Assembly (NCBI RefSeq): GCF_000245755.1
Contig: NZ_JH601088.1
Coordinates: forward strand, 1,786,366-1,850,365
Direction of reading: 5' to 3'
Length of the DNA: 64,000 nucleotides
From: Helcococcus kunzii ATCC 51366
Lineage (GTDB): Bacteria > Bacillota > Clostridia > Tissierellales > Peptoniphilaceae
This document shows, in pieces, positions 45,244 to 53,869 of this stretch (its first letter is position 1; every line of letters starts with the position of its first letter). The position numbers and the translations under genes were made by a program. Below the pieces are notes generated by a model. It worked only from the letters and a program-made list of their open reading frames with translations. It was not told where the DNA came from and searched no databases.

Positions 45244-46428
45244 CTACCAATACATATTCCAATATTTTTTAAATCTAATTAATGATTCTAAATAATAATA
45301 GTCTCCCCAAATATTTCCTTCATTTACACCTTTACCAGAATGCCAAGAATAAACACCTTCATTTATTAGAGAAATAATTCCATCAGCTTTAATTTCTGTA
45401 TAACTTTCAATTAGATTCCTTAAAATTAAATGCTGTGCATTTCTATAAATTTTTTTATATTCATTTGTTTCTGGCAGAAAATTACACATTTGATTCATTC
45501 CACATATTGCAATTGCTCCCGCAGAAGTATCTCTTGATTGTTCTGATCCTTCTCCAAAAATTAAATCCCAATAAGGTACAAAATCTTTTGGTAATCTATT
45601 AAGAAAATAATTTGTAACTGATTCAAATAGGTCAATATCTTCTTCATTATGTAAGTATGTATAATTCAAAGCTATTCCATATATTAACCAAGCTTGACCT
45701 CTTGCCCAACTAGAATCATCAGAGTAACCTTGTCTTGTTTTTCCTCTAACAGGTTCTCCTGTTTCCGGATCAAAATAAAAAGTATGAAATGCAGATGAAT
45801 CTTCTCTAATTGCATTATTTATAGTTGTTTTATAATGTTTTTTTGCTATATCCCTGTATTTAGAATCTTTAGTTTCTTCTGATGCCCAATATAGTAAAGG
45901 TATATTTAATAAACAATCAACTATTAATCTATAATTATCCTTTGCACCTAATTCTCCCCATGCTTGAATGAATTCACCTTTTTCTTGATATCTTGTAACA
46001 AGTTTATCGGCAGCAAGTAATGCAGCTTTTTTTGCTTTCTCATTACCTGTTAGCTTATAAGAACTAACACAAGATAAAATATAAAGGAATCCTAAATCAT
46101 GATGTTCTACTTCTATATTGTTTTCAATTCTATTCAAAAAATCATCTACATGTTTTTCTGCTAAAATTTTATATTTCTTATCACCCGTTTCTTCATAACA
46201 TAACCATAACATTCCTGTCCAAAATCCATTTGTCCATTCGATATTATCAATTTTCTTATATTCATTATTTTCAGTAGCTGGAGTAGGATATTTTTCTCCT
46301 AATAAGCTTATATTTTTATCAATTTTATTTATTGCTAAATCAATTGCTTTTTGAATTTCTTCTTTAGTTAAAAAAGAAGATTCATTAAATCTTTCAATAT
46401 TATTTATTCTTTCTTTGGTAACTTTCAA
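45244..46428 (-). CDS. ugl: Unsaturated glucuronyl hydrolase (GH88)
   Basis: A 394-residue (alpha/alpha)6 enzyme with no signal peptide. Family blocks seen are WTNGFWTGMLWLCYEETGD, EHHDLGFLYILSC (catalytic Asp), ELGAKDNYRLIVDCLLNIPLLYWA (second Asp), QGYSDDSSWARGQAWLIYG and WDLIFGEGSEQSRDTSAGAIAICGM. It hydrates the 4,5-unsaturated uronate of imported disaccharides, which opens to 4-deoxy-5-keto uronate for KduI. First gene of the eleven-gene operon, just behind the promoter and operator at 46442-46514. Confidence 0.95.
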   Translation of the reverse strand: MKVTKERINNIERFNESSFLTKEEIQKAIDLAINKIDKNISLLGEKYPTPATENNEYKKIDNIEWTNGFWTGMLWLCYEETGDKKYKILAEKHVDDFLNRIENNIEVEHHDLGFLYILSCVSSYKLTGNEKAKKAALLAADKLVTRYQEKGEFIQAWGELGAKDNYRLIVDCLLNIPLLYWASEETKDSKYRDIAKKHYKTTINNAIREDSSAFHTFYFDPETGEPVRGKTRQGYSDDSSWARGQAWLIYGIALNYTYLHNEEDIDLFESVTNYFLNRLPKDFVPYWDLIFGEGSEQSRDTSAGAIAICGMNQMCNFLPETNEYKKIYRNAQHLILRNLIESYTEIKADGIISLINEGVYSWHSGKGVNEGNIWGDYYYLESLIRFKKYWNMYW

Positions 46429-46441
46429 AATTTCCCCTTTC

Positions 46442-46514
46442 TTATCACATTAATTAAGTGGTTAACGTGATAACTTGTTAACATCATAATATTATAAGTT
46501 TTTTTGAAAGTCAA
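46442..46514 (-). promoter_or_regulatory. Promoter and probable GntR operator of the glycosaminoglycan operon
   Basis: On the minus strand -35 TTGACT (46514-46509) and -10 TATTAT (46491-46486) are 17 bp apart. Just downstream, GTTAAC is repeated 16 bp apart (46461-46466 and 46477-46482), and TTATCAC/GTGATAA (46442-46448 and 46467-46473) form another inverted pair. TTAATGTGATAA here resembles TTAATGTGGTTA before the GntR gene (about 48484-48495), so both are candidate sites for that regulator. Confidence 0.7.
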
Positions 46515-46663
46515 TTATATTTTAAACCTAGAAAAGAATTTAGGAAATCGTATTTCCATTTTAAACTCATAAAATGTTAGAATTTACCTAATAAAGTAAT
46601 AAATTAAAGCCTTTAGAAAAATGTTTAATTTTATTAACAAATGATTTCCAAGTATATTTTTAA

Positions 46664-46702
46664 ACAAAAAAACTTCAAAACTATCTTTCAAGCTTTGAAG
46701 TT
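46664..46702 (-). terminator. Terminator of the gntR-kdgK operon
   Basis: Minus strand: AACTTCAAA, a 14-nt loop, TTTTGAAGTT, then TTTTTTG. It lies 20 bp after the kdgK stop. Confidence 0.8.
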
Positions 46703-46721
46703 TATATATTAATAATATACT

Positions 46722-47672
46722 TTATCTATTTTTTATGAATTCCTTTAATTCATCTATTGTTGGCAACCCCTCATTATCAGATTGATGAGTAATTTGAATT
46801 GCTCCTATGGCATTGGCTCTTTCTAAAATATCGTAATCAGATAAATTATCTAGTATACCTGTAATTACACCAGATGCAAATCCATCCCCTGCACCGACAG
46901 TATCTATAATTTTATCTACTTTGAAGCCTGGATGTAATGTCGTTTTAATTTCACCTTTTTCTTTTATAAAAAAAGCACTTCCTTTCTCACCCAACTTAAT
47001 AATTACATTTTTTACACCATAATCTAAGTAAAATTTCGCTATCTCATCCACATTTCTAAATCCAGTGAGGATTTCTCCTTCATTTTGACCAGGAAGAATA
47101 TAATCACAAATACATCCAATAGCATTTATTCTTTCTATCATTATTTCTCTACTCTCCCATAATGATTCCCTGATATTAGGATCAAATGTAACAATAATAT
47201 TATTTTCTTTAGCTTTTTTCACCAAATTATATACAATTTCATATGTTTGATTATTTAAGCCCATAAAAATTCCTGTTATATGAAGTAAATCTATATTAGA
47301 AAAATCAATTGATTTTATATTATCTAATGTCATTTGTGAAGCAGCAGAATTTTTTCTGTAATAAGCAATCTCAGGATCACCTTCTTTAGTTTTTCCTTTT
47401 AATTGTATGCCTGTATTGTAATCTTTAACTTGCATAATATTATTAGTATTAATATTTTCGCTTTTTAGAAATTCAATAATATTGTCTCCAATAGGATCTT
47501 TTCCTAACTGTGTAAAATAATAAGCCTTATGACCTAATCTTGTTACACCTATTGAAACATTAATCTCCGCACCTGAAACAAGACGTCTAAATTCTTTTAC
47601 AGACTTTAATGGACCTTCTTCTTTGGAAACAAATAATCCCATAGCTTCCCCAATTGTTAATATATTTGCCAT
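46722..47672 (-). CDS. kdgK: 2-keto-3-deoxygluconate kinase (PfkB family)
   Basis: A 316-residue ribokinase-family sugar kinase: GEAMGLFV at the start, VSGAEINVSIGVTRLGHKAYYFTQLGKDPIGDNI, GNNxE-like PGQNEGE, and DTVGAGDGFASGVITGIL carrying the catalytic aspartate. Given its neighbours, it phosphorylates KDG to KDPG for the aldolase at 34239. It is cotranscribed with the GntR regulator (2-bp gap) and transcribed towards, but separately from, the main operon. Confidence 0.93.
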   Translation of the reverse strand: MANILTIGEAMGLFVSKEEGPLKSVKEFRRLVSGAEINVSIGVTRLGHKAYYFTQLGKDPIGDNIIEFLKSENINTNNIMQVKDYNTGIQLKGKTKEGDPEIAYYRKNSAASQMTLDNIKSIDFSNIDLLHITGIFMGLNNQTYEIVYNLVKKAKENNIIVTFDPNIRESLWESREIMIERINAIGCICDYILPGQNEGEILTGFRNVDEIAKFYLDYGVKNVIIKLGEKGSAFFIKEKGEIKTTLHPGFKVDKIIDTVGAGDGFASGVITGILDNLSDYDILERANAIGAIQITHQSDNEGLPTIDELKEFIKNR

Positions 47673-47674
47673 TT

Positions 47675-48430
47675 CTACTCCCTAGTTGTGATATCAAATC
47701 TATAATACTTACCTACATAATAACTATCTTCAATTTCGAAAATATTATAACCATCTTTATAAATTATTTTCTTTATCTTAAAAACATTATTGTCACTTAT
47801 ATTTGATATATTAATTCCCTTATTTTTTAATATTTCATCAAGCTTTTTACTTGGATCAAATTTATCACAAAATATTTTCATATCCATTGGATAAGATAAG
47901 TCACTTCTGTCTAATTTTAATATTTTCGAAACACTTTCTCCTTTTTCAATTGAGTTAATGATATTTTCATCAAGATCTACATTTATAAAATATCTATTTT
48001 GTAATTTCCAAATTTCATTATTCAAAAAACCAATTTGTGTAACACAAATTAAATTACTTTTTTCTTTTTCATTAAGTTCTTTAACAATGCTATTAATCTT
48101 TTCATCTTCTACATCTGGATACCAGACAAAAGTGATTTTGTCTTCAATAGAATCATTTTTTAGTGTGCCTTTTTTAAATCTCTCACTAAACTTAACTGGC
48201 TGAAAAGTTAAATTTTTTCTAACATAACTTCCCTTTCCTTGTTTTCTAACTACATAACCTTCTACAATTAAATCGTTTAAGGCTTTTACTACTGTAGTAG
48301 AACTCACATTATACATAGAGATAAGTTCATTTTCTGAATAAATTTTATCACCGGGTTTAAATTTACCACTCGAAATTTCTTTTAAAATATCCTCTTTTAT
48401 TTGCTCATATTTATGTATTCTCTTTATCAT
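47675..48430 (-). CDS. GntR/HutC-family regulator of glycosaminoglycan use
   Basis: A 251-residue regulator. The winged helix (IKEDILKEISSGKFKPGDKIYSENELISMYNVSSTTVVKALNDLIVEGYVVRKQGKGSYV) is typical GntR, and the rest fits a UTRA/HutC-type ligand domain. The ATG at 48430 follows TTAGGAG; a longer frame to 48490 lacks a ribosome site. It probably senses KDG or another pathway intermediate and represses both its own operon and the operon from 46428; shared TTAATGTG(A/G)T motifs support this. Confidence 0.9.
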   Translation of the reverse strand: MIKRIHKYEQIKEDILKEISSGKFKPGDKIYSENELISMYNVSSTTVVKALNDLIVEGYVVRKQGKGSYVRKNLTFQPVKFSERFKKGTLKNDSIEDKITFVWYPDVEDEKINSIVKELNEKEKSNLICVTQIGFLNNEIWKLQNRYFINVDLDENIINSIEKGESVSKILKLDRSDLSYPMDMKIFCDKFDPSKKLDEILKNKGINISNISDNNVFKIKKIIYKDGYNIFEIEDSYYVGKYYRFDITTRE

Positions 48431-48564
48431 ATTAAATTCTCCTAAACTAAATAATATTTTGAAAAAAGTTTTTTTATTATATAACCACATTAATACGTTA
48501 AGTTTATTCTATCATAACTTACATGTAAAAATAAAATAAATAAAAATTAGTAGAATCTTCTTAT

Positions 48565-49422
48565 TTAATTTGCATATTTCAAATACATAACCGTAGAAAC
48601 TTCCTTAAATCCTAATCTCTCATAAAGTTTTCTCGCACCAAAATTATCTTCTTTAACCATTATCTGAAATGGTTCTTTGTTGGTATCTATCAAATAATTG
48701 ATGATATTTTTTATTAAATAACTTCCTACTCCTTTTCCTCTTTTTTCTTCTAAAGTTGCAAATCCAAATAGATAATTTGAATTGTAGCTATAATCAACTG
48801 AACAGGAAGCTATTACTTTTCCATTTTCTTTAAGAATATAGACGTCTTTATTTTCACCTACTATTGGTTCCTTCGCATATCTTAAGGAAACATCTATTGG
48901 CATATCGAAGCTTTTAGATTGAAATTCTGCAATTGCATCCACATCTTGCAAGCTAGCTTTTTTCACTTCCCATAAAGGATTTTTTTCTATCTCGTATTTT
49001 TCTCGATCTCTTTCTAGAATGATGTCTTTATCCTCATCTATTTTTAGATTCCATTTATCAAGTAATCCTCTATTAGATTTGATAAAATTATATTCCGTTT
49101 TGAAATAGATATTTTTAAGATAATTTATTTCTTTTTCAAAGATTTTTATTAATTCTGAGGCAATTCCTCTTCTTCTAAAATTAGGATGAACAATCAAACT
49201 AATCTCTGCATCGTCTATTTCATCTGCATAGTTTGAAAGAAATCCTACTAATTGATTTTGTTTATAGGCTAAGAAGAATGCCGGCATATCTTTATCAAAA
49301 TTGTATTCATTTGAAAGATAAATGTCAGAATGTGTACCATCAAAGTCTTGACAAGTGCTGATTAAATCTATCACTTCATTTTTTTGAGTTTCAGTTAAAA
49401 TTGTTGTAGATAATATATTCAT
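48565..49422 (-). CDS. Two-domain GNAT acetyltransferase
   Basis: A 285-residue protein with two GNAT folds in tandem. The first has EISLIVHPNFRRRGIASELIKIFEKE (acetyl-CoA loop RRRGIA), the second has YLFGFATLEEKRGKGVGSYLIKNIINYL (RGKGVG), followed by NFGARKLYERLGF. Domain duplication with a sound CoA site in each half recalls mycothiol-synthase-like proteins, but mycothiol is not expected in this lineage. Substrate unknown. Single gene; start ATG 49422 lies behind a weak site. Confidence 0.85.
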   Translation of the reverse strand: MNILSTTILTETQKNEVIDLISTCQDFDGTHSDIYLSNEYNFDKDMPAFFLAYKQNQLVGFLSNYADEIDDAEISLIVHPNFRRRGIASELIKIFEKEINYLKNIYFKTEYNFIKSNRGLLDKWNLKIDEDKDIILERDREKYEIEKNPLWEVKKASLQDVDAIAEFQSKSFDMPIDVSLRYAKEPIVGENKDVYILKENGKVIASCSVDYSYNSNYLFGFATLEEKRGKGVGSYLIKNIINYLIDTNKEPFQIMVKEDNFGARKLYERLGFKEVSTVMYLKYAN

Positions 49423-49599
49423 AGTATTCTCGCTTTTTATTTAATATTATCATAAATATCTAATAAATTAGCACCATATTTTGATTTTGAAAAATGTGGT
49501 GCTAATATCTCTTCAATAATAGATGGAATGTATCTAGAGTTCTAAAGATCATATCGGTGATAATATAATAATGTATAATAAAATACCAAAATATTATCA

Positions 49600-49870
49600 A
49601 CAGGCCTAGCATATTGGGAAAATTCAAAAACGCTAGGGTCAAAAACGGCTTCAAAACCCTAGTGAATTGAGATAATACGAAAACGCTAGGGTCAAACTAG
49701 GGGAAAAGTTCGATTTTTAGCCCCTGCAAATTAAGAAAATTCAAAAACGCTAGGGGCAAAGCTCGATTTTTAGCCCCTGCAAATTAAGAAAATTCAAAAA
49801 CGCTAGGGAAAAAGCTCGATTTTTAGCCCTTGCAAATTAAGTAAATTCAAAAACACTAGGGTCGAAAGTG
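49600..49870. repeat. Hairpin array 5: CGCTAGGG / CCC(C)TGC words, 53-bp period
   Basis: Forward CGCTAGGG words start at 49631, 49684, 49748, 49801 and (as CACTAGGG) 49854: steps 53, 64, 53 and 53 bp. Reverse partners CCCTAGTG (49657), CCCCTGC (49720 and 49773) and CCCTTGC (49826) lie between. The last three units are near-identical over their whole length (AAATTAAG..AAATTCAAAAA..GCTCGATTTTTAG), so recent tandem duplication is clear. GCCTAGCA at 49604 looks like an older reverse word. Confidence 0.88.
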
Positions 49871-49980
49871 TTTCCTTCTAGATCTATGGCATTTATTACT
49901 TTTGTACATTTTTATATTGTCATTTACATAAATCCATTCTAAATAAGGTTCATTAATAACTGATGAAAGGTTCTCACCAA

Positions 49981-50098
49981 CAGATATTGATGTACCAAAA
50001 ATATCTGAAAATATCTGATAAGAGCCCCCTACATCCATTGATGGGCCTCAAGTGATGAATGGCGAAGAGGTACGGTATAGCTCCTACAGATATTGATG
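49981..50098. repeat. Decayed array 6: CAGATATTGATG words, about 53-bp spacing
   Basis: CAGATATTGATG occurs at 49981 and 50087, 106 bp apart, with a decayed copy CATCCATTGATG about halfway (50032). The extended word ACAGATATTGATGAAC also occurs, inverted, before the old-yellow-enzyme gene at 61734. Confidence 0.5.
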
Positions 50099-50113
50099 AA
50101 CCATTATTTAACC

Positions 50114-50163
50114 AAAAAACATCCCTCCAAAAGTTGCCCCTAATTTCAACTTTTGGAGGGATG
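50114..50163 (-). terminator. Strong terminator of the galactonate-type operon
   Basis: CATCCCTCCAAAAGTTG pairs perfectly with CAACTTTTGGAGGGATG around a 10-nt loop, followed on the minus strand by six T. It lies about 25 bp after the stop of the 133-residue gene at 50189. Confidence 0.9.
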
Positions 50164-50188
50164 AATATTGCAATAGATTTGTGTCGTT

Positions 50189-50590
50189 TTATTTTGAGTA
50201 GTTTTTTATAAAATCTTTATATTTGTCTGGATTAATGTCGTATAGATGTCCATTATATTCAATTGTAGAATCTCTAAAGGTGATTAGATAGTCTGTGTTG
50301 CTATCTAATATAAGTCGAACTTCTAGCAATTTTTTTGTTGGATCGTTTCCCATTACTAAATATTTTTTGTGAACTTCACTAAGTTCCGATTTTATTTTGT
50401 CGATTTCTTCTAATTTATCTATAACTTTAATAATTTTTTCATTATGAACAATTTCTACTTTTTTAATTTCTTCTGTTTTAGGAAGTTTTAGCATATTATT
50501 GTTAATATAAAGTATTAAAGGTATAGCGATTAGAATTAATCCTATTATTGCATTTTTTTTATTTTTCTTTTTATCGATATTTTCAAACAT
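50189..50590 (-). CDS. Small membrane-anchored protein of unknown function
   Basis: A 133-residue protein with a Lys-rich cytoplasmic start (about 1-13), one membrane segment (AIIGLILIAIPLILYI, about 14-30) and an outer domain of about 100 residues with alternating polar strands (EKIIKVIDKLEEIDKIKSEL, RLILDSNTDYLITFRDSTIEYNGHLYDI). I do not recognise the family, though small DUF5301-like lipid-side proteins look similar. It follows the dehydratase gene by 3 bp and ends the operon before a strong terminator, so it is cotranscribed, though nothing ties it to sugar acid use. Confidence 0.6.
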   Translation of the reverse strand: MFENIDKKKNKKNAIIGLILIAIPLILYINNNMLKLPKTEEIKKVEIVHNEKIIKVIDKLEEIDKIKSELSEVHKKYLVMGNDPTKKLLEVRLILDSNTDYLITFRDSTIEYNGHLYDINPDKYKDFIKNYSK

Positions 50591-50593
50591 ATA

Positions 50594-51742
50594 TTACCAT
50601 TCAGCTATTGTGCCATCGTAATTTTTCCATCTTGGATTTGTCCATACTAGTCCTTCAGCGGAAACCTCTCTGATTTTTTCTTCGTCTAATTCAAGGCCTA
50701 GACCTGGTTTATCAGGGATAGCTACATATCCGTCTTTGTATTCAAATATTTCTTTGTTTTTAACAAAGTCTAATAGGTCAAATCCTTTATTGTAGTGTAT
50801 ACCTAATGATTGTTCTTGAATGAATACATTTGGTGTACATACATCAACTTGCAATGTTGCTGCTAGGGCTATTGGACCATATGGGGCATGAGGAGCAACC
50901 GCCATATCGTGTGCTTCTGCCATAGCTGCGATTTTTCTTAGTTCTAGTATTCCACCAACTAATGCTACATCTGGTTGAATAACGTCAATTACACCTTCTT
51001 TAAAAATGTTTTTGAAGTCCCATCTTGTATATAGTCTTTCACCTGTTGCTAGTGGAGTAGTTGTATGATTTGATATTTCTTTAAACAACTCTTCATTTTC
51101 AGGTAGTACTACTTCTTCGTAAAACATTAAATTATATTGATTTAATTCGTTTACAAGAATCTTTGCCATTGGTTTATGAACTCTACCGTGGAAATCTATA
51201 CCTATATTTAAGTCGTCACCAAATTCATCACGTAAAGCTTTTACTCTTTCAGATACTTTCTTCACTTCTTTTAGAGAATCTATGTAATGTAGCTCTTCAG
51301 TAGCATTCATCTTAATAGCATCAAATCCTCTATTTACTCTGTCTCTTGCTTGTTCAACAACATCATCAGGTCTATCCCCACCTATCCATGAATAGACTTT
51401 GATTCTATCTCTGGCTTTTCCACCTAATAATTGCCAAACTGGAACTCCTAATGCTTTACCTTTGATGTCCCAAAGAGCCATTTCGAAGCCTGAAACTATA
51501 GTACCTCCAATTGGGCCGCCTCTAAAGAATGATCTATGCATTTCTTGCCATAGTCTTTCTATTTCGAAAGGATCTCTTCCTAATAGAATTCTCTCACCCC
51601 ATTCTCTAGCACCATTTACAACGGCTCTAGTTCTTGTACCAGAAACCATTTCTCCCCAACCGGATAAACCTTCATCTGTACTAATTTTGACAAATATCCA
51701 TCTTGGCTTTACTTCAAACACTTCAATATCTGTAATTTTCAT
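50594..51742 (-). CDS. dgoD: D-galactonate dehydratase (mandelate racemase/enolase superfamily)
   Basis: The 382-residue length equals that of E. coli DgoD. Expected blocks are present: DEGLSGWGE, ALWDIKGKALGVPVWQLLGGKARDRIKVY, GIDFHGRVHKPMAK (metal aspartate and the catalytic histidine DFHGR), YEE, TGERLYTRWDF (metal glutamate) and APHAPYGPIALAA (histidine). It dehydrates galactonate to 2-keto-3-deoxygalactonate. Because uptake here appears to be by a phosphorylating PTS, the real substrate might be galactonate-6-phosphate or a related acid. Confidence 0.9.
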   Translation of the reverse strand: MKITDIEVFEVKPRWIFVKISTDEGLSGWGEMVSGTRTRAVVNGAREWGERILLGRDPFEIERLWQEMHRSFFRGGPIGGTIVSGFEMALWDIKGKALGVPVWQLLGGKARDRIKVYSWIGGDRPDDVVEQARDRVNRGFDAIKMNATEELHYIDSLKEVKKVSERVKALRDEFGDDLNIGIDFHGRVHKPMAKILVNELNQYNLMFYEEVVLPENEELFKEISNHTTTPLATGERLYTRWDFKNIFKEGVIDVIQPDVALVGGILELRKIAAMAEAHDMAVAPHAPYGPIALAATLQVDVCTPNVFIQEQSLGIHYNKGFDLLDFVKNKEIFEYKDGYVAIPDKPGLGLELDEEKIREVSAEGLVWTNPRWKNYDGTIAEW

Positions 51743-51750
51743 TATTACCT

Positions 51751-53109
51751 CTACATTCCTGCTTTTTCTTTGTCTGCTTTGAACTTCTTATATTTCTTTT
51801 CTGCAAATACATATATAACAATTAATGCCACTACTAAGATTGGAACAAAAATTAATGGTTTTGTTCTGAATGCTTCAAATACAATATAGCTTACTGTTAA
51901 TGATACTGATGCAAATGATGAAATTAATTGTCCACCAAAGTCTAGTCCAGTATGAACTGCAAAGTCTGTTAAGAATGGTGAAGTTGCAGTACCAGCATAA
52001 AGTATTGCTGTTGTTGTAAATGCACCAATTACAATAGATCTAAATAAATTACCATTTGTTAAAGCAACGATTAAAGCTACTCTAAATGTTATAACAGCTA
52101 AGTCAGCAAAAGGCATTACTCTGTTTCCTGGTAATATTGCTGATAATAGTATTGTAAGTGGGATTAAGATTAATGCTGTTGTGATAACTGTACTATCCCC
52201 AACAACTACTGCAGCGTCCAAACCAATAAGGAATTTTCTATTTTTGAATTTGCTCTTAGTAAAGTTTGTTGCCGCTTCTGAAATTGGCATCAGACCTTCA
52301 ACAAATAGTGAAGTCATTTTTGGTATTAGAACCATAACAGCTGCCATGTGTACACCTAAGTTAATAATATCCCAAACCGCATATTTTGCTAATATACCAA
52401 CTGCACAACCTAAAATGAAACCTAAAATTGTTTGTTCACCAAATACACCTAGGTATTTTTGTGCGTTATCAATTTTTAGATTGATTTTATTTAATCCAGG
52501 GATCTTATCAATTAACCAGTTCATTGGATAAGCGATAACTGCTGTAGATAAGAATGACATAGTTGGAAGTGAAACATTAGGTATTCCAAAATATCTTTCA
52601 ATCAATGGACTTGTCCAATCTGATAACTTAAATGTTATAAATGCCATTATAAATGCTGATAATCCAGCTAGCACTAAATTATTTGTTAAAAAGTAAAGTA
52701 AACAACCAACAATTGCCATATGGTGATAATTCCAAATATCTACGTCTAATGTATCTGTAGTATTAGTAACTAACATTAATAAATTTGTTAAAAATATTAT
52801 CCCAATTATTATAGGTATTATTGGTGATGCCCATGTTACTGAAGCAATAGCACCCCAGCCCACATCAATGATATCTAAATTTAATCCGAAATTTTCTACC
52901 ATCGCTTTAGATGCAGGTCCGATATTTCCTGCTAACATATCAATAACAAGTTTAATACCAACAAAACCGATGCCGACTGTTAAACCTGATCTGAATGCTT
53001 TTGCGATGTTCATTCTAAATGCTAAACCAACAACTGTAATTATTAATGGTAATAATACATATGGGCCAGCTTTTATTAATGATTGAAACGCATCATATAC
53101 AAAATTCAT
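51751..53109 (-). CDS. PTS EIIC component, galactitol family
   Basis: A 452-residue membrane protein with about ten to twelve segments. Features of the GatC family are GLTVGIGFVGIKLVIDML, DVGWGAIASVTWASPIIPIIIGIIFLTNLLML, NYHHMAIVG and the central GEQTILGFILGCAVGIL loop. It imports and phosphorylates a polyol or sugar acid with the EIIB and EIIA encoded immediately upstream (9-bp and 1-bp gaps). Confidence 0.93.
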   Translation of the reverse strand: MNFVYDAFQSLIKAGPYVLLPLIITVVGLAFRMNIAKAFRSGLTVGIGFVGIKLVIDMLAGNIGPASKAMVENFGLNLDIIDVGWGAIASVTWASPIIPIIIGIIFLTNLLMLVTNTTDTLDVDIWNYHHMAIVGCLLYFLTNNLVLAGLSAFIMAFITFKLSDWTSPLIERYFGIPNVSLPTMSFLSTAVIAYPMNWLIDKIPGLNKINLKIDNAQKYLGVFGEQTILGFILGCAVGILAKYAVWDIINLGVHMAAVMVLIPKMTSLFVEGLMPISEAATNFTKSKFKNRKFLIGLDAAVVVGDSTVITTALILIPLTILLSAILPGNRVMPFADLAVITFRVALIVALTNGNLFRSIVIGAFTTTAILYAGTATSPFLTDFAVHTGLDFGGQLISSFASVSLTVSYIVFEAFRTKPLIFVPILVVALIVIYVFAEKKYKKFKADKEKAGM

Positions 53110-53118
53110 AAAACCCTC

Positions 53119-53397
53119 CTAACTTAATTTTTCTTTAATATCTTCTAACACTTCTGAAGCACCCATGCCTGTAAGTAAAGCCATACCGCTAACTACAGGT
53201 TTAGTCACGCTTGCATTATCGTACTTGCCAGTAGCAATGATTAAATCATAAGCATCTTGTTTTGAAGGTACTTCTAATAATTTACATTGATCTACAGTTG
53301 CAGCAATATTATTTTCTTTAAGAAAATCTCTTACTTTTGATGCCACCATTGTAGAAGTCGCTACTCCATTTCCACAAGCCACTAATACTCTTTTCAT
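53119..53397 (-). CDS. PTS EIIB component, galactitol family
   Basis: A 92-residue protein starting KRVLVACGNGVATSTMVASKVRDFL; Cys8 in the CGNGVATS loop is the phosphorylated residue. Length and motif match GatB-type EIIB. Confidence 0.95.
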   Translation of the reverse strand: MKRVLVACGNGVATSTMVASKVRDFLKENNIAATVDQCKLLEVPSKQDAYDLIIATGKYDNASVTKPVVSGMALLTGMGASEVLEDIKEKLS

Positions 53398-53398
53398 A

Positions 53399-53869
53399 CT
53401 AACCTCCTATCACATTATTTTTTATCAAGTTTGTTAATTCTTGATGATCTTTTATAACCAACATTTGTTTTAAAAGTTCTTGGCTTTGTATCGCTCCAAA
53501 AACTTTTTGCAATAATTCTAAATGAGCTTTTGGTTCTGCAACAACTAACATAAACACAATTGATACAGGTATCTCTTCACTTGGATCATCCATCTTATTA
53601 AACATAACAGGTTTCTTTAATATAGCTACAGCTACCTTTCCCTCATTTACATAAATATGGTCAGAATGAGGTACTGCCACATTAATCTCTCCAACTTCTA
53701 ATCCAGTCGGATAGTTATGTTCTCTTTCCACAATCTTTTCAGGATATTCTTCCTTTACAATGCCTTTCTTCAGTAAAATATTAGATAATTTACTTAGCAC
53801 TTCTTCATAGTTATCCGCTTCAAAATCAGTGAATACTAAATTTGAATCAAAATAATTATTTTCCATCAA
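53399..53869 (-). CDS. PTS EIIA component, fructose/galactitol family
   Basis: A 156-residue EIIA with YPTGLEVGEINVAVPHSDHIYV, where the histidine of VPHSD is phosphorylated, and PVSIVFMLVVAEPKAHLELLQKV. It overlaps the aldolase gene by 14 bp and is followed at once by the EIIB gene. Confidence 0.94.
   Translation of the reverse strand: MMENNYFDSNLVFTDFEADNYEEVLSKLSNILLKKGIVKEEYPEKIVEREHNYPTGLEVGEINVAVPHSDHIYVNEGKVAVAILKKPVMFNKMDDPSEEIPVSIVFMLVVAEPKAHLELLQKVFGAIQSQELLKQMLVIKDHQELTNLIKNNVIGG

Larger units (their letters stand above)
49423..50113. other. Intergenic region made of two decayed hairpin arrays, no gene
   Basis: Most of this stretch is covered by array 5 (49600-49870) and a second, older array with the word CAGATATTGATG (49981-50098). 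A 60-residue open frame at 49856-50038 on the minus strand runs through both and shows no family resemblance, so I do not call it a gene. Confidence 0.6.

Noticed and set aside
49856..50038. Sixty-residue open frame on the minus strand
   Set aside because: It runs through two repeat arrays, has no ribosome site and no family resemblance.
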